From positions 372,882-436,881 of the forward strand of contig CAADRB010000073.1 in NCBI GenBank assembly GCA_900708905.1: a stretch of 64,000 nucleotides of DNA. Direction: 5' to 3'. Below, piece by piece: positions 1 through 43,727 of this stretch (positions are counted from its first letter, which is position 1; the number at the start of each line of letters is the position of its first letter). The stretch is from Hymenolepis diminuta. Taxonomy: Eukaryota > Platyhelminthes > Cestoda > Cyclophyllidea > Hymenolepididae. The translations under genes were made by a program, and so were the position numbers. The notes under the pieces were generated by a model, which was given only the letters and a program-made list of their open reading frames with translations, did not search any database and was not told the DNA's origin.

Positions 1-1777
1 ATTTCGATTTTTTTTTCTCGGCCAGCCTTTCCTCTTGATTATTTTCCTCTCCAATATGCCGTTGATTTTCTTCTCTAGGAGCTTTTCTTTCCAAAATAAT
101 TTAGTCATCGTATAGAGCATTTATTAAAATAGACGTAATTTCAAAAATTCGAGGCAACTGCGTGCCTGTCAAATCAGAAGTCGTGGTAGACAGGCTAATC
201 AGCTCACATCCTTCAACTTAAATGACTAAGGAAGGGACAGAATGCCAGTCTTTAACTCCACCTAATTGAAATAAGTGTTGTAAATAACTTTTCTTCAGTT
301 TAATAAAATAGTTTAAGTTGAAAAGTTGTGCTTTGTAACGGAATTCTTAGTCTCTGATTTTTTGCATCTTAACCAAAATTGATCCTCACGTAACAGGGGC
401 CACATGGATTATTCTTTCTACTTCTATCCCAACATGGCATTTTCGGTGACCTTTAGTCAAGTTTATGACCATTTTTTGCCCCTCACTAAGTCAAAGCCTT
501 TGGGCTTTGCTTTTCGCTTCTCTTATGAAGATTGCATGAAATGTCAGTACTCCGAAGTTTTCTTTTCTGTCTTTACCTTCTTTTAAGGGTTAACATCGCC
601 TTATGAGGATTGAATCTTGGGGACATAACTAAGTGTTGTTTGAATGAATTAGTTCTTAAAAGCTAATCTTGTTTTTATAAAGTTTGTTTGTCTCTTATGT
701 AAAGCTACAACTACTCTGACCCCAACAAGAAGAAGGAAGACCTGCCGCTCATAACTGCTGTTTTATTTTAAGAAATTAATTTTTCTGTATAGGATTAGAT
801 ATGTGGACATGATCGGCTTCCTGATTAGACAGTACCTGTGGCGGTGGGTTCTTCACTTGCGATCTTAAAGATCCAGTTGCGAACGTAGAAATTCAATAAT
901 CGATAATCCAGTACATGAGAAATAAAGCGTACGAGTTTCTCTCGAGTTAACCGAAAATATTCGATTAGGCTTCCTAACAGAAGTATTGTGGGAATTCTCT
1001 TTCTAACTGATCTTTGATTAACACGGTGGCCTTTATTGTTTATTTGCCCATATTTTTAATCCAAGTTCGGGATCAGTTGGAGAAGCATTAATTTAGATTG
1101 GGTGAGTAGCTTTCTAGAGTTCCTGATGAGAAAAGGATCTGGTTGCCATTTGTTAAAACTTTAAAGTTATTCCTTGTATCTGTGCATATACTATTCCCAG
1201 TTCTCCGCACGTTTTTTCCATAACTCATAAATATAGTTGTTTCAAATGCTACATATTGGCTATCTGACAGCATGGAAATCGCTTCTTCCTTCTCTGTTCT
1301 TGGGTATAATCATTTGAAGTCGGCAGATTTCAGTTTCATGATGGAATAAGATTTTTAACCACTTCGCTACATGCTCATTTAGAACCCGGTTGTTGAATGA
1401 CCTTTTTCGGTCAGAACTCCGTTTTTCTTGGCTTTTCAGCAGAATCAATAGTCAATTTCTGTCCAAATAGACCTTGTCCAACACGCAGAGTTTTTGATAA
1501 AACAAAAAGAAACATCAAGAAGCTTTTTTTACATTTCATTTGTTTATTTAAAATGGGTTAAAGTGAAATGATTTAATTTATGACAAAGTTTTGCTTATGT
1601 TAATTGAATTATAGTCCTGAACTGCTTGAACTGGTATTGATTGCTGGTGTTTAGTATGCATGCGAATACTCAAACACGATCGATTATCGGTCTACTGAAA
1701 GCTGTATTTAGTTAAAATCAGCCAATTTTTAAATATTGATAGCCATTCAATCGATAATTTTATTCTTATTCTTTCAG
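1..1777 (+). other. Upstream intron (left edge) with a repeat fragment
   Basis: This should be intronic, because exon 1 starts with a codon split from an upstream exon. I looked for an SH2 N-terminal exon here and found none. It contains one copy of a dispersed repeat body at about 881-925. Confidence 0.6.
881..925 (+). repeat. Dispersed repeat body fragment
   Basis: GTAGAAATTCAATAATCGAT followed by AATCC resembles 34051-34075 and, in reverse, 43740-43770. Probably the body of a SINE-like family. Confidence 0.4.
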
Positions 1778-31406
<29,629 letters not shown>

Positions 31407-31635
31407 TTTGCAGGCTTTTCTCCTTTCTTCCCTCTTCTATTCCTTCTCTTCTATATTCTTCCATCCAAAGCATCAAATCAGAAATGTACACCCTACCCAC
31501 ACTCCTTATGCTTTTTGCGCTCCCTCTCTCTATCTCAATGCGCCCCCTCTATATCTCCAAGAATATTTTAAGTGTGTAAAATAACAACCTCTACAACAAT
31601 TTACATTTAATAAATTTGAATTTTTCCTTTGTCGT
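31407..31635 (+). other. 3' untranslated region of the kinase gene
   Basis: A pyrimidine-rich stretch follows the stop codon and leads to the AATAAA signal. Its open frames (for example 31372-31584) overlap the stop and are low-complexity. The 3' end is set roughly 20 bases after the signal by family rule, not seen directly. Confidence 0.7.
31609..31614 (+). terminator. Polyadenylation signal AATAAA
   Basis: A canonical hexamer lies about 200 bases after the kinase stop codon on the same strand, at the end of a pyrimidine-rich stretch. Confidence 0.7.
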
Positions 31636-32094
31636 CATTATTAAAAGAACTTCTAAATATTATGAAGTAAGTATTAAATCGATACTAATCGTAACTTCTA
31701 TTTTGTTTGAAATACAGAATGGGGGTAGCGGTTATTTTAAGTTGTTTAAAGAAGGTTACTGTGGTGATGTAGATGATAAAAGTTCACCCTTGTTAAACTT
31801 ACCTTCAGTGAATATACGATGAAGAAAATTTGGAAAATTTTATCAAAAAAAAACCGCCGGTTACGTAGAGAGGGTGGCTAAATCTTTTCCGATTTAATAA
31901 GGGGATGCATGGACGGAGAAAATGTAGGTGAAAGTCGAAGATATATCATATAACATATCATATTACGGAGTGTGTAGGGCATCCAAGAACATTTTACGCA
32001 CTTTTAGAAAAATAGAAAATGAAATTGTTGATAGTTAAAACTAACAATTTCTTATAACAAAACAAATATACATAGTATTAACCTAGTTTTTATA

Positions 32095-32470
32095 TCATAT
32101 ATCCTCCTTTGACTTCTGTCATCCACTAAATTCGAGTCCAAAAGCTACTGACTTCAAGCTTTGATCAGGTGGTCTTCATTGATAACGTCCTCCTCCATAA
32201 TGTCCTCGGACTACTGCTTTCATCAGGGAGGAAGATTCGGTGCTATGGGGTGCTCATTAAAATGAAGATCTGGTGAGTTAGATGTGGGTCATAAGTTGAT
32301 GTGATATGATGATAAAAATTCTTGGTCATCCAATCCTGAATTTTAAGAGCTTCATGGGATGGGGCCGAATCTTGTTGGAAGACATATGGTCTTCCTCCAT
32401 TGGCTACGCCGTCTACCCAAGGTTATAGAAATATTTGGAGAGACCAATTCATCTAGTTTAACTAGTCCAA
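32095..32470 (-). pseudogene. Degenerate mariner-type transposase (C-terminal part)
   Basis: Read on the - strand, the sequence gives PWVDGVANGGRPYVFQQDSA, then PSHEALKIQDWMTKNF and HHIT. YVFQQDSAPSH is the block around the second catalytic Asp of mariner transposases. After a small frameshift, SPDL supplies the third Asp at about the 34-residue spacing of the D,D34D class. A further stretch resembles the C-terminus (NEDHLIKA followed by a stop and SQ). Several stops and at least one frameshift show it is inactive. I did not find terminal inverted repeats by eye. It lies about 0.5 kb beyond the kinase 3' end, in opposite orientation. Confidence 0.85.
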
Positions 32471-33270
32471 CTAAAATTAATGTCATTTTCGCAAATTGTG
32501 CAACAATTTTGAGAGAATTTCGTCCCTGACTGTAAAATTTAATCCTCCTAGTTGAACAAAAATGTTTGCAGAATGGAGAATAATGCTCTTAAATCTATCA
32601 CGACGATAGACAGATGACCTTGAAAATGCCCGAAAATAATTAGAAAATACCAGTGCATGTTACCCTATTCGAGTAAAATATTGTATAAGAAATAGTTACA
32701 AACTCTTGAGACTGAAGGCACGGATAATGTAAAGGATAAACGCTTTCATGCCGACACTGGGGTGAGTAAAGAAATAAACATGTTGTGGGCGTTCATTTTC
32801 CCAAAATAGATCTTTTATCTGTCAAATCTGAAGTATATAGCTGAAATAACCGCGTAATAAATATATACCTCAACGGTAATTATGACGGCACAACAATCAG
32901 AACCGCCTCCCTAGAGAGATTCTTATAAGCTGATAATGCAAAATATCATCTCAATTAAGACTCAGACATCCTTGTTTTAGGTACCATACTGCTATAGGAT
33001 TGTACAGTGCAAATATAGTGTGGAGCTAATAACTTCTCTTGTATTCATTTGTTGAAATATTCCCCTCTCCCTCACTTAGTAATGAAAAATCTGGAGTAGC
33101 CGTTAGATAAAATTTAATAAATCAAACCCCACCAGAATATGTAAATATTTGATCATCCGTTTCTGTAACTTCTGTTTAGATGATGCATACTATTTTTAAA
33201 TTAAAGTCGTACGGGGAGTTATGAAACCATCATTTTGCACGTATTCTATTTAAGGAATATCTAATTATTA

Positions 33271-33330
33271 GTAGTAAAAAATTCGCAATTTTCAATTGTG
33301 GGAAACAACTGGAATGGGTTAAATGATAGT
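33271..33330 (+). repeat. Dispersed repeat, copy 2
   Basis: Partner of 15995-16055. It shares GCAATTTTCAATTGTGG, AACAACTGG and GGGTTAAA-like words. Confidence 0.5.
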
Positions 33331-34030
33331 TGGTCTTGATACTTCAACTCATTCTTTCTTTCAGTGGTTGAGATGGCAAAATTATCATTTTGATATTCAC
33401 CAGCTTACAGTTTCAACAGCAGAGATGAGATAGCCGCAAATCCTAAGTCATCAGAGTTCCGCAAGCTGTATTCACTGAAGACGAAATATATTTTAAAAAA
33501 TATAGGCCCGAATGGGTGGTAAAAACAAATGCGGGGATTTTTCCGTGTAAAAAAGTGGTGTATTCTCCATAGCTTAATGTTTTTTTATTTGATTTGTATT
33601 TAGTACAGTCAAAATCAAGATAAAATCTATTGATAAATTCTTAATACCGGAATCCTAACCCTCTCTAGCTGTGGTGTTTCGATTGGGACTGGCATGCAAA
33701 AAGATTCCAGAAACTCAAGTTCAGGTGCCCTTAAATGGGCCAACTCAAATTCAAATCGCCCACCTACCGTCTCAGCATTTGCCGAATTTGAATCGGCGTT
33801 AATTAGACCGTCTAAACATGTGCCAATGGTCTAGCCTCATTTTCCACCATAACGTTAAGTAGCTGCTGATATAATATAGACAGCCTCTGTGATACTTCTC
33901 TGGACTGTGAGGTATGGCCACAGTTGCTAAGATCCAGAGTGGAGATTATTTATGGAAAATAAATTTGCCTTTATAGATTAGAATAACTGAGAAACGTTAA
34001 CTGTCTGGTTAATTCCTACTGACAGCAGTA

Positions 34031-34100
34031 GCGAGATTCAAATCGCACATACGAAAATTCAATAGTCGATAATCCTGTGAAATACGCTCAGTGCATCGAT
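34031..34100 (+). repeat. Dispersed repeat with box B-like start
   Basis: GCGAGATTCAAATCGCAC (box B-like) precedes ACGAAAATTCAATAGTCGAT, which matches the segment at 881-925. Confidence 0.4.
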
Positions 34101-35069
34101 AATATCCGATCACCAAATGCATCAGATACGTTCTCCGTGTCCCAAAGTTGCCAATATATTCTTTACAATTCTACTTCTAATTCCTCGTTAATTTGGATTG
34201 CTCAGTAAGGATTGGGCACCTTGATTACTCTTAAAGTCTTTCGATTTTATTGACTTTGGAGAGGCATATTTTATGAACTGACTGTCTGACGTCTGCCTAA
34301 TACAGTAGACAATGGAAATGGATCTATATCGCCATATGGTTTGGCAAAAAACATTTGAATAGTGCCATTCTGTTTGTCATTTTTAGCGGACTGAAAAAGG
34401 TTACGATGCGCCTGGTAGCAAAACCAGTATAACAAGTCAGTCTGAGTCTATTTTTTGTATTTTTAAATTTCATTAACATTTAAAAGGAACTATTGAGTCG
34501 AGGGAACATTAATTTTAAAAGTACCGGAAGATAATATCAAATAAAAGTTCTCATTGGCAGAAAAGGGGATTAACTCATTGACTGTTGCTCGCTTCATTAG
34601 AGATAAGTTGATATTTGAACACGTACATATTGATCATCAATGGATTCTTTCAATGAAATTTCATATTATGCGATATGAGCATAGCTAGTCTCATCCGTCC
34701 AGTTATAGTTAAACATCGAATATCGCGATAGCAAACTAATTCAAATATCCAGGAGTAAATTCACAAAGATTGACTTTCACGGTATTTGAACATAGCTAAT
34801 TGAACTATAACCCTTACGAGGCAGTGAAAAAATAAATGTTTCCCGAATTTACACAGAGTAAGATCGTTTATGTTATAGTTCATATTATATAAAATTTTCG
34901 ACGTCTTGATCCAACGTTTATTGAAATATTTTGTCCTTTTGCAGTGTTCAGGTACTTTAAAATGATAAATAAATGTAAAGTTTTTTTCATTGCCTTAGGT
35001 GATGGTGCCATCTATTGTCACTATTATACGCTTGTGCATTTGTTGCTCAATTTTCAAAATGCAGGTCTG

Positions 35070-35115
35070 ACAAGTGAGAGGCCACGAAATCAATTCCGAT
35101 CGGTTTACATCTGAC
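35070..35115 (+). mobile_element. SINE-like fragment
   Basis: GAGAGGCCACGAAATCAATT followed by CCGATCGGTTTACA aligns with the box B end of the 18956 copy. No clear box A is seen. Confidence 0.35.
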
Positions 35116-38100
35116 CAGTCAACCCGTAAGAGCGGTTCCAGAATGATTTCCCCTACCTAAACCAAATACTAATGGACTTGGAAAGTATTTATTCATTATT
35201 ATTGCCTATGACGAAGTAAGACATAGTTTTTAATCGTGGGGTGACTTTTTGACAGATAGACGGAAGAGAAGTGAAGAAATAGATAATATTTACAACCTTC
35301 TAACTGTCAGGCTGCAAGATGTAGAGCTTTATAAAATTATTCCGGATTCAAGATTGAAAAATAGCTTCGAGGGAAAAAGCTTCAATAAGCATTACCTTCA
35401 GAACTAGTGAATGCGTAAATGATAGTTTATTAACCTTAGATACTCCAGAGTCCAAGTGAGCTATAATCCTCCTAACTTCTTTCGTTTCCCGCCACGCAAT
35501 AAGATGGAGAAAAGAGGAACCTTGGGTTGAAAGATTTGATTGGGAAAAGTGAGAAAGCTCGGGAAATTGGAGATCGTGTGCACAGAGTGGATATATGTGC
35601 ACATGTATATTTGCACAACTTAATAAAATGCACTTTTGAGCAAAAAGAGGATAGAGCATGAATGACAGGAAGTGTCTTTGAAGATAAGACTGTTAGGAGG
35701 TGAATCCATGCACAACACACATTGGATAGACATCTGCACGCCTGCACTGACAGACAGCTTATGTGGGGATTCGAATTTGAAGTGTCCCAAGTGCACCATT
35801 GAGAAGTAAGGAACCACCACAGAACTAAGCACAATAAATCAGATCGAATCTCGAGAAGAATATCAAATTGCGCGAAGGACAATCGATATGATTTAATTTA
35901 TACGGAAAATTAACAACAATGCGCCACTTTAGACGGCTCATATTTTAAATGTGATTTATAAATGACCTACGTATTATTTAACATTGACGAGAGACTTTAC
36001 TGTTTGTTATTTGAGGGCAGTAGGTACTTAAATCCACCAATTATCTAGGCATTTAGGTGATCACGTAAATATGAGCAAACGTCGGGCTGATCACGACCAT
36101 CGTAAGCCGCATGTTGGTCTCTCATATCAGGGTGACATCTAACCATCTGCCAATGGGCTAATCTAAAATTAAAAAAAACCTCTCGGTGTGATTTTTCCCC
36201 CCCTGCTCTCACAAGAAGTAAACAAGAATAATGAATTCACATTAAGAAACTCTTTGATATTTCAAAATAAAATAATTCAACTGCAAGAAAAATTATGCTG
36301 AATGAATTGGTAAGTGGCAGTTAATTTGAAACTGAAACGTAATTTGTTGCAGTTTTCCCCCGGTTTAATTTTCTATAGAGTAGATTCAAAAAATGGTTGA
36401 GATGGTTAGTTGGTTTTAAGAAAATTCGAACGCATTTAGAAAAATATTTTTGAGGACGCTACTCAGTACTAATATAATAAATTTCTAAAAATGAAGAAAG
36501 TAAATAATGTTCAGAAAAGCATTGGTTTTAAAAGCAAATTACTACTGAATTATTTAATAAGGGAGCATTACGTTCCTTGCGGGAAATGATATTTCCTTAA
36601 AATCTCTGACGGTCCAGAGAAACGTGGCACCGTGCTGCATAACCAGAAGACTGTTCATTTCAACTCCTCATAATTAGTGTACGAATTAATGTAAATGACA
36701 AGTTATCTTACAGCTGGATACTGATTTTTTAATAATATCAAAACCTATTTTTTCCCACTGCATTCCCAACAAATTACAACTTCAGTAGTAAATCAGTCTA
36801 AATGGAAAGTAAATTATTTGTTGAATGAAATATTTGAGTGTTTTTTTGACCAAAAGTGTTTTCCTCCCTCTTCAAAATTTCCCAATTAGAAGTTAGATAT
36901 CAGCAATGAATATGTCTTTAACAGAAATAAAATGCATATTTCTGGGAAATAAAACCTTTAAAAAGATTTGAATGATCAGTTTTTGGTCTCTTTCTTTATT
37001 GGAATTCCAAACTTCTATTTCAAAAAAATATATCTCTTAATTTCGCAGAAACAATAAATAAAAAATTGTCCACAAAGAACTTTCATTGATATGATATTAA
37101 TTTCATACTTTACTGTTTTAACTGGATCCTGAATCTCTTACAATTTGAAAATGAGAAAAATTCAAGCCCGTGAATTTGAACAAACATATGATTTTCAATC
37201 ATATGTCCGTAATTTCCCAGGAGTATTTATCCTTCCTGGATCATTAATAAGCATTCTACTTCCAAAATTCATTATGGTTACCTAGTGTAGATAGAAGAAA
37301 GGTATCCTGGATCTCAACTCGCAAGGAAATCGCAAAAAGACCCGAATTAATCAGTGCATGCAATAATTTTCATCACCAGTTATACGAGGATAGAAATCTA
37401 TGATTAAATAAAATTCACTATTATTAATAATAAATCGTTTGGAAACATTTAAATACTCCACATTTGAGTTAGTTTTTCTAATGAAAAATGAGCTAGACTA
37501 TCGAAAGCTCAACTCTCCAGGAAACTTCTAAAATTAACAATGAAGGTATCACCGTATCATCATCAATTCGAATTGGCTATCATTTTTATTTTTCTGATTA
37601 CTTATTCATTTTCCATCTATTTTGAATTTGAATAAATTAAATACTTTAATTAAAGTAAAAAATGTTTGTTTACTTTCAATTGCTTTTAATTGAGTTATAA
37701 GGAGAAAATCTCCTCACCGTAGTGATAACGAACTCCCCTCCAAAATCGGGGGCAACGAGAGTGAATACCATTTTTTGCATACCTGCAGATCGTAATAAGA
37801 GATTATGCAACTCAATAGTGCTTCACAGAGAAGGGATATTAGTTTGATATCCCTCTCCTTTATCTAAATTCATCAATATAAGCTCCTTCCTTAAATAAAA
37901 GAGGAGGCAATTTAAAAATATTACTTTCTGTCTATACTTATAGTTATATATATATTGGTTTCGTCTTAAAGAAAAACCTAAAAGTGAAAAATATTACTAA
38001 ACCAAAGAGGTATATTAGTAACTATTGACGAAAATATATTTAAATAGAAATTTTATTTAATAATTGTTGAAGTGCATATTTTTATCTTTAGTAATATTTT

Positions 38101-41100
38101 ATTGGGATTGGTTAAAGAAAATACCGGATATTTTTTTTAAGAAATTGACCATCCATGACTGCCAAGTCAAGATCTACTCCATTTAGGAACTAGCGACAAA
38201 AGAGATAATTTCTTTTAATCTAATGTTGAACCGACTCGATCCGATCGAAAAAGGTCAAGTAAACCAATTATTTTACAAAAAATACACTTTTAATTTTCGG
38301 TTTATATTGTAATAATAGTATAATACAAACTAAGATTGACACACTGATTGTCACAAAGAGATGAAAATAAACCAAACGAAAGGGGGAATGAAGGAAGTTG
38401 GTAACAGAAAAATTCAGTTTTCTTTTTCATTTTGTTATGAAGAGCAATATTGAGCAGGTTTGAGGTGATAACATGCAAAGTAATAAAACTTTGTTGAATA
38501 CGCTATACTGAAATAAGAATAAAGTCAGAAAGTGAAAACGCGTAGGGAAATCAGTCGAAGAATCATTTAGGTACAAACTACTCTGCCCTGCCCGCAATTG
38601 ACTCAGATGTAATAAAACTTGTAGGCAAAAAAGTGAAGCTCTTTTCCAGCAGGAAGATTTATAACCTTAAAACTTACTCAGAGAAGCAATAATCTCTTCA
38701 TATATTTGGAGGGTTGAAATTCAACCCCTGGACTTCTGATATCTTTTTTCTAGACTAACTATGAAAGCAGAGTGTACCATTCGACTTGGAGACCACCTGA
38801 GAGATATGAATTATACATCCCTAAACTGAACAATTCAATTCATGTTTGTTGGTATACTATCAAAATATTAGTAAGCTAGAATTATTTTATAAAGTCACAG
38901 AACTTCAAGGGCTTGGTCTTCTTGAATAAGTGATTAAATAGAAGGTGAGATTTGGATACTTATTTGGAGGAGTAAAATTGTAGATTGAGAATTTTCAGGT
39001 TTAAAAAGGTCGGTTGCTTTTAGGGCCTTCTTCAATCTCTGACTCTTCATTGTTTTTTGAAGCTTAGCCTTCAGAGCAAATAAGTAAAAATCATGGTAGA
39101 CTTGGTTTTCTTGGTCTCACATTCACAGACCAATTTGATAACATCTAATTAGAGAAGAAAGCGGTAATCTAAACTGATAAAAGAAGTGATGATTCGATCT
39201 TTTAAAGTTGGAGAGTCGTTACTTGGCATAGGTCAGACCATATAGCAGGATGAATGGAGATTATAAGAACTTAATATGGTAGAGTTCACTCAGTGTGAAT
39301 TTGAGTTATTGGCAAATAATATTCGGAGTCCTTTACTCTCAACTAATTTACTACTTATAAAGGTTTCTCAAATTAGAGAGGAGGCAAGAGAGATGACGTG
39401 TCAGTTTCAACTAAGTTTTATATAATTTGCTCTTTGAATTAATGAACATTAACCTTTGGATGGGGTTTGAGTGGCCATCGAATGATCTAAGAATTGTGCA
39501 CGAGAGTCAAATGAACTTAGTTTTAGGTGATACATCGCAACATGCCTCTTGAGTGCTTTGGGAAGAAGGGACGCTACATATCATATAAATAAAGTCTGCT
39601 TATTGGCTTTGGAAAAAATTGGATCCTCCGCGGTTCAAATTAAAATTAATTAATGCTTGTCTAGAGTGAACGAATTTTAAAGACAAATTTTAACTCGTGA
39701 TACAGAATGACAAAAATTTTGGTCAAGCATGACCAAAATCATTTATTTAATGGTATAAAGTATTAGTGTTATAGATCTTGATAAAACCTTACAAAAATAT
39801 CAAATATGTACTTATTAGAAATCATAATAAAATAAACAAATGAAATGTAGAATTTTTGACCAAAAAATGATTAGCTTTGAAATTCAATTATATTTTCTTC
39901 GTAAGTATTTTTACAAAAATAAATATAATAGGATTAATTTTAGAGATAATTTAACGTAATTAATTAAAAAAGGTATCAAGTAAGAATCATGATGTTTAAT
40001 CGTTTTCTTATTAATGCACCTTAGTGTCCCTAATTAGAAAACGTCAGTTTAGTCTAGGCTTATCATCACATCTTGTCATCATCACTGACAGAACCTAACG
40101 GCATATAATTTCGTATAATTGAATTTAAATTAATAAAAAAAGCAATCGCTTTAGTCTCAAAAGAATATATTCGATTTAAGCAATTATATTATTTCGATCA
40201 TTATTTAATTGACAACAATACTGATATCCTAGAGACGATATGAAGGAATACAATTTGGGTGAACACAACGTCAAAAACTATGCATTTAAAGCCTAAAATC
40301 GTATATCAGGTGAATAAAAGCAGACCGTCCACCGAACTGAACTTAGACAGAAGAGCAGTGATGAAAGACAGTACAGCAGATATTGAAATCTGCAAGAACA
40401 GATAGTACAAAACCATTCTTTTAAAGGTCATTCTACTGAATGCTATGACCCAATTAAAACTTCTCTCCTATTAGAAATTGGCGGGCGAGAAGTGCATATA
40501 ATTGACACGCGATTTAAAAGTTTGCAGTAGTTGCAGCTAATGGCTAAGGTTGTCGATAATAACAGATTACCACAGTCCGTAGATCAGTCTGAGGTGAAAA
40601 CGTATTTAACTACAACGATTAAAATTCGGGAAAGAGAGCCGAAAGTTTGAAACCAAACCTTAAAATTGACATGTGCGGGATTATGTAGGCAAAAAGCTGA
40701 GTTACCTTGAGGGAATTGATTGTCGTTATCCCGCAACTGTCAATTTGTCGTGGGGAGGGGGGAAAGTGGTCGAATGTGCCGATTGAACTTAGTCAAAACA
40801 AACAAAATAATGCAGAAATAAATTCAAGTTGAGCCGATTTAAACCAAAATGTGCTTTGAAATAATAGAACATTAGGAGATCGACTGTTCTAGCCATATTT
40901 GGGGATTGAGGTAAGCATAATTATTATAATATTTGAGTTAGAATTTTTGGTTATCTCATTTCTGCTTTGCCGAAAACTCAAACTGCTGAAAATCATGGAA
41001 GATCATTTTGCCTTATAATTAAATGAAAGAAAGATCGATCCTTCCTGATAAAAACAGTACCGGTCAATAGGAACTGAATATTGTACTCTGGCATTACTAC

Positions 41101-43145
41101 AGTCCAGTGGACGAATTTTGGAGAGTAACTCTTCTGATAGGTACTGATACTTTGACATTGCATCAAGCATCTTTTTAATTCCCACCCCTTTATCATTTGC
41201 TGGATTTTTGTTAACCATCTTCAGTTGTTTCCACAAATAATAATAATAGTAATAAATTAAAATTTCTCTGGAAAATGAAGATGATAAAAGTTAATTAAAA
41301 CTCATGAGATGTAGGCTTAGCTTCTGAAAGAAAGGAAACACACGTTGTGCTACCCCATTTTTTATGTATTTCGAAGTAATGACCTTACGGTAGGAAGACA
41401 TTCTGGAACCACGCGGCAAATCATATATTTGCAATAAAGTTCGGTGAAAATTGCGTTTCTCATAGATACTAACGAAAGGAATTTAATTGCGTCAAACTAT
41501 TTTCAGAAAATAATTCAAGTTTTATAAAAATAAGAGAAGAAGGAAAGTATTAATTAATAGTAAATTGCTGCAAATTAATTTTCCTCCCTCAAACAATAAC
41601 GTATCATTTTAACAGTGGTATATATCATATGTTTACTCTTTTATATTAAATCAAATAAGCAACCACTATAGAATTCTGTCAAATCGAGAAGATACGAGTG
41701 ATCTTTCCTTCTGTCATTATGCCAAATGAAAAACCACTATCAAGTCAACTAGATAGAAAAGGGAGGACATAAGAGCCATGAATGAGTCAAATTTTCGTTG
41801 CAAAACTGAGAAACCTCTCTGAATTAAAAATTTTAAATTAATACCATTAAAAGGAGATATTAAATCGGACATTTTATATTTGATGCTCTGCTCAGACCAA
41901 AACAAAACCATAAATTTACTCGACGCTCTATGGAATGTCGACTATTTAGGTCATTTTGTAAAAGTCATTTTGATTCCCTTAAGTTCGCATACATGCAGGC
42001 AAATAAATCTCAGGGCTTTAAGAAGTAAAATCGCTTTCAAGTACTTGATGAGAGTATAAATCGGATGAAGTAAGCAAAAATGGACAAAACAAATTATTTA
42101 AAGAGAGGTCACATATTTGGTGTTTAAATGTACATTATCCGTGATTAGAAACATTTGATTATAGTAATGTCACAATGGTCACAAACTGACGCACACTTTT
42201 AGTCGCTCTATTTTACCAGTCGCTCATCAACGAACAAAGGACGTAAAATTTGGCAGCCACCTTATTTTTCCACAATAAGTACAATAACACAAATTACCCC
42301 CGCATATACTGACGTCAGTTCCTCTTTCTTTCCTATCCCTAATCCCACCCCCTTTTTTCTAACTAAACTCTCGATCTCCGTAATTTGAAAGGGATATTTT
42401 AACAAGTTATATTTTTAGAAGGATATTCGTCTTGTGGGAAGACTTCTAAGCCCATTATTTTAGTGTTCTTAAAGTAATTTTACATTCTGGATTAACGCAA
42501 CTTTATTGTGCAGCACACCGACCCCTGGGCCACGGGATTAAGCGCTACTTTAAAGTTATCCGAGAGCAAAAATAAATACAAAATCAGTTATTCGCTTTAA
42601 TTTTAATAAACGTTTGATCTATCTAATCTTAAAACACTTTGAAAGTCGGAAGAAATCAGAGTTGGGTTGATTGAAAATATGGTAAAATAATAAATAAAGG
42701 ACGTAGAAGAAATTAAGAGAGGAGAGAATGACACCCAGAAATAACAAAAAGAAATAAAAACGAAGTAATGATCACCAATTGCGGATCATGAGGATCTATA
42801 ATCATCTTGAGAACAGTAAAACGATAGTCGAGAGGACAAATCACGCGACGATATATTATACGTGAATAGAAACTTATTATTTGTCGTATTTTGTATCATC
42901 CCGATGTATCAAGCTTCCTAGGGGCATTGAAAGTACCAACAGGCAAGGCAATTAGATAGAAGTTCCAAAAATTTAATACCACACAAAATGTATCAAATAA
43001 AGGAGTTACATGCAAGTGCCATCGGAATGCATATAACCTGGTGTTTAAGTGCAAGAGATAAGGATACTAATACGGAATGAGAATGAAGGCCGATAAGGTG
43101 AACGTATCCTCAAGTCAACCAACGGTGAGCAGGGGAAAGTATGGT

Positions 43146-43200
43146 TGGATGGCGTAATGGTTAACGCTCAATTTCACTAAGCAAATTCAAGAATGGTCTA
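43146..43200 (+). mobile_element. tRNA-like SINE head
   Basis: TTGGATGGCGTAATGGTTAA followed by CGCTC is a strong box A context. AAATTCAAGAATGG is a weak box B about 30 bases on. No acceptor stem is evident. Confidence 0.4.
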
Positions 43201-43727
43201 GATTTTAATAATCTGAGGAAGACAGAAGTAATTTAGTAGAAATAACCTGGCTAAACTATCATTCTCTTTAGCAAACGGCAATACTGAACTAAGACAGATT
43301 TTCACCAGAAACTAAGAACAGCCAATGGTAGTAGGAGACCTGGGAGTTAGATAGAGTGTGCTGGATATCTGTCCACAAGTGATAATGCGGGATTATGCAG
43401 TATTTGCAATTATATATGCAACAAGATATTTAAGGACGCAAATGGAATAGAGCACCCAGTCAGTACTTTTAAAGGGTTTCAGAGCTATCCAGGGTTATAC
43501 AAAATAGACAAAAACTTGAGGAAAACATTTTTGAATGAATTGGTAAATATAAATCATTTTGTAATGCTTTATAAGCAGAGTCCTTTGCAAAGAAAATGCT
43601 TATATTCTAGAAGATTTTCCCAAATGTTAATTAAATTTTGTTTTAAACACATACTCATTAAAATTAATTTAATACAAATATTATTTGTATATTTTTGTGC
43701 TTGATTAATCAATGTATTTTACACTCC

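Larger units (their letters stand above)
32471..43140. other. Intergenic AT-rich region without recognised gene
   Basis: Apart from the repeats listed, I see no coding sequence I can support. A patch at 33670-33810 stays open for about 46 codons after an acceptor-like site. A - strand open frame of 136 codons at 35472-35882 is Cys- and Ser-rich with no known motif. Confidence 0.6.

Noticed and set aside
35472..35882. Longest - strand open frame (136 codons) and its two companions at 35348-35832
   Set aside because: Several overlapping frames are open on the same strand, no known motif is visible, composition is Cys/Ser/Leu-rich as expected from the base bias, and there is no splice or promoter support.
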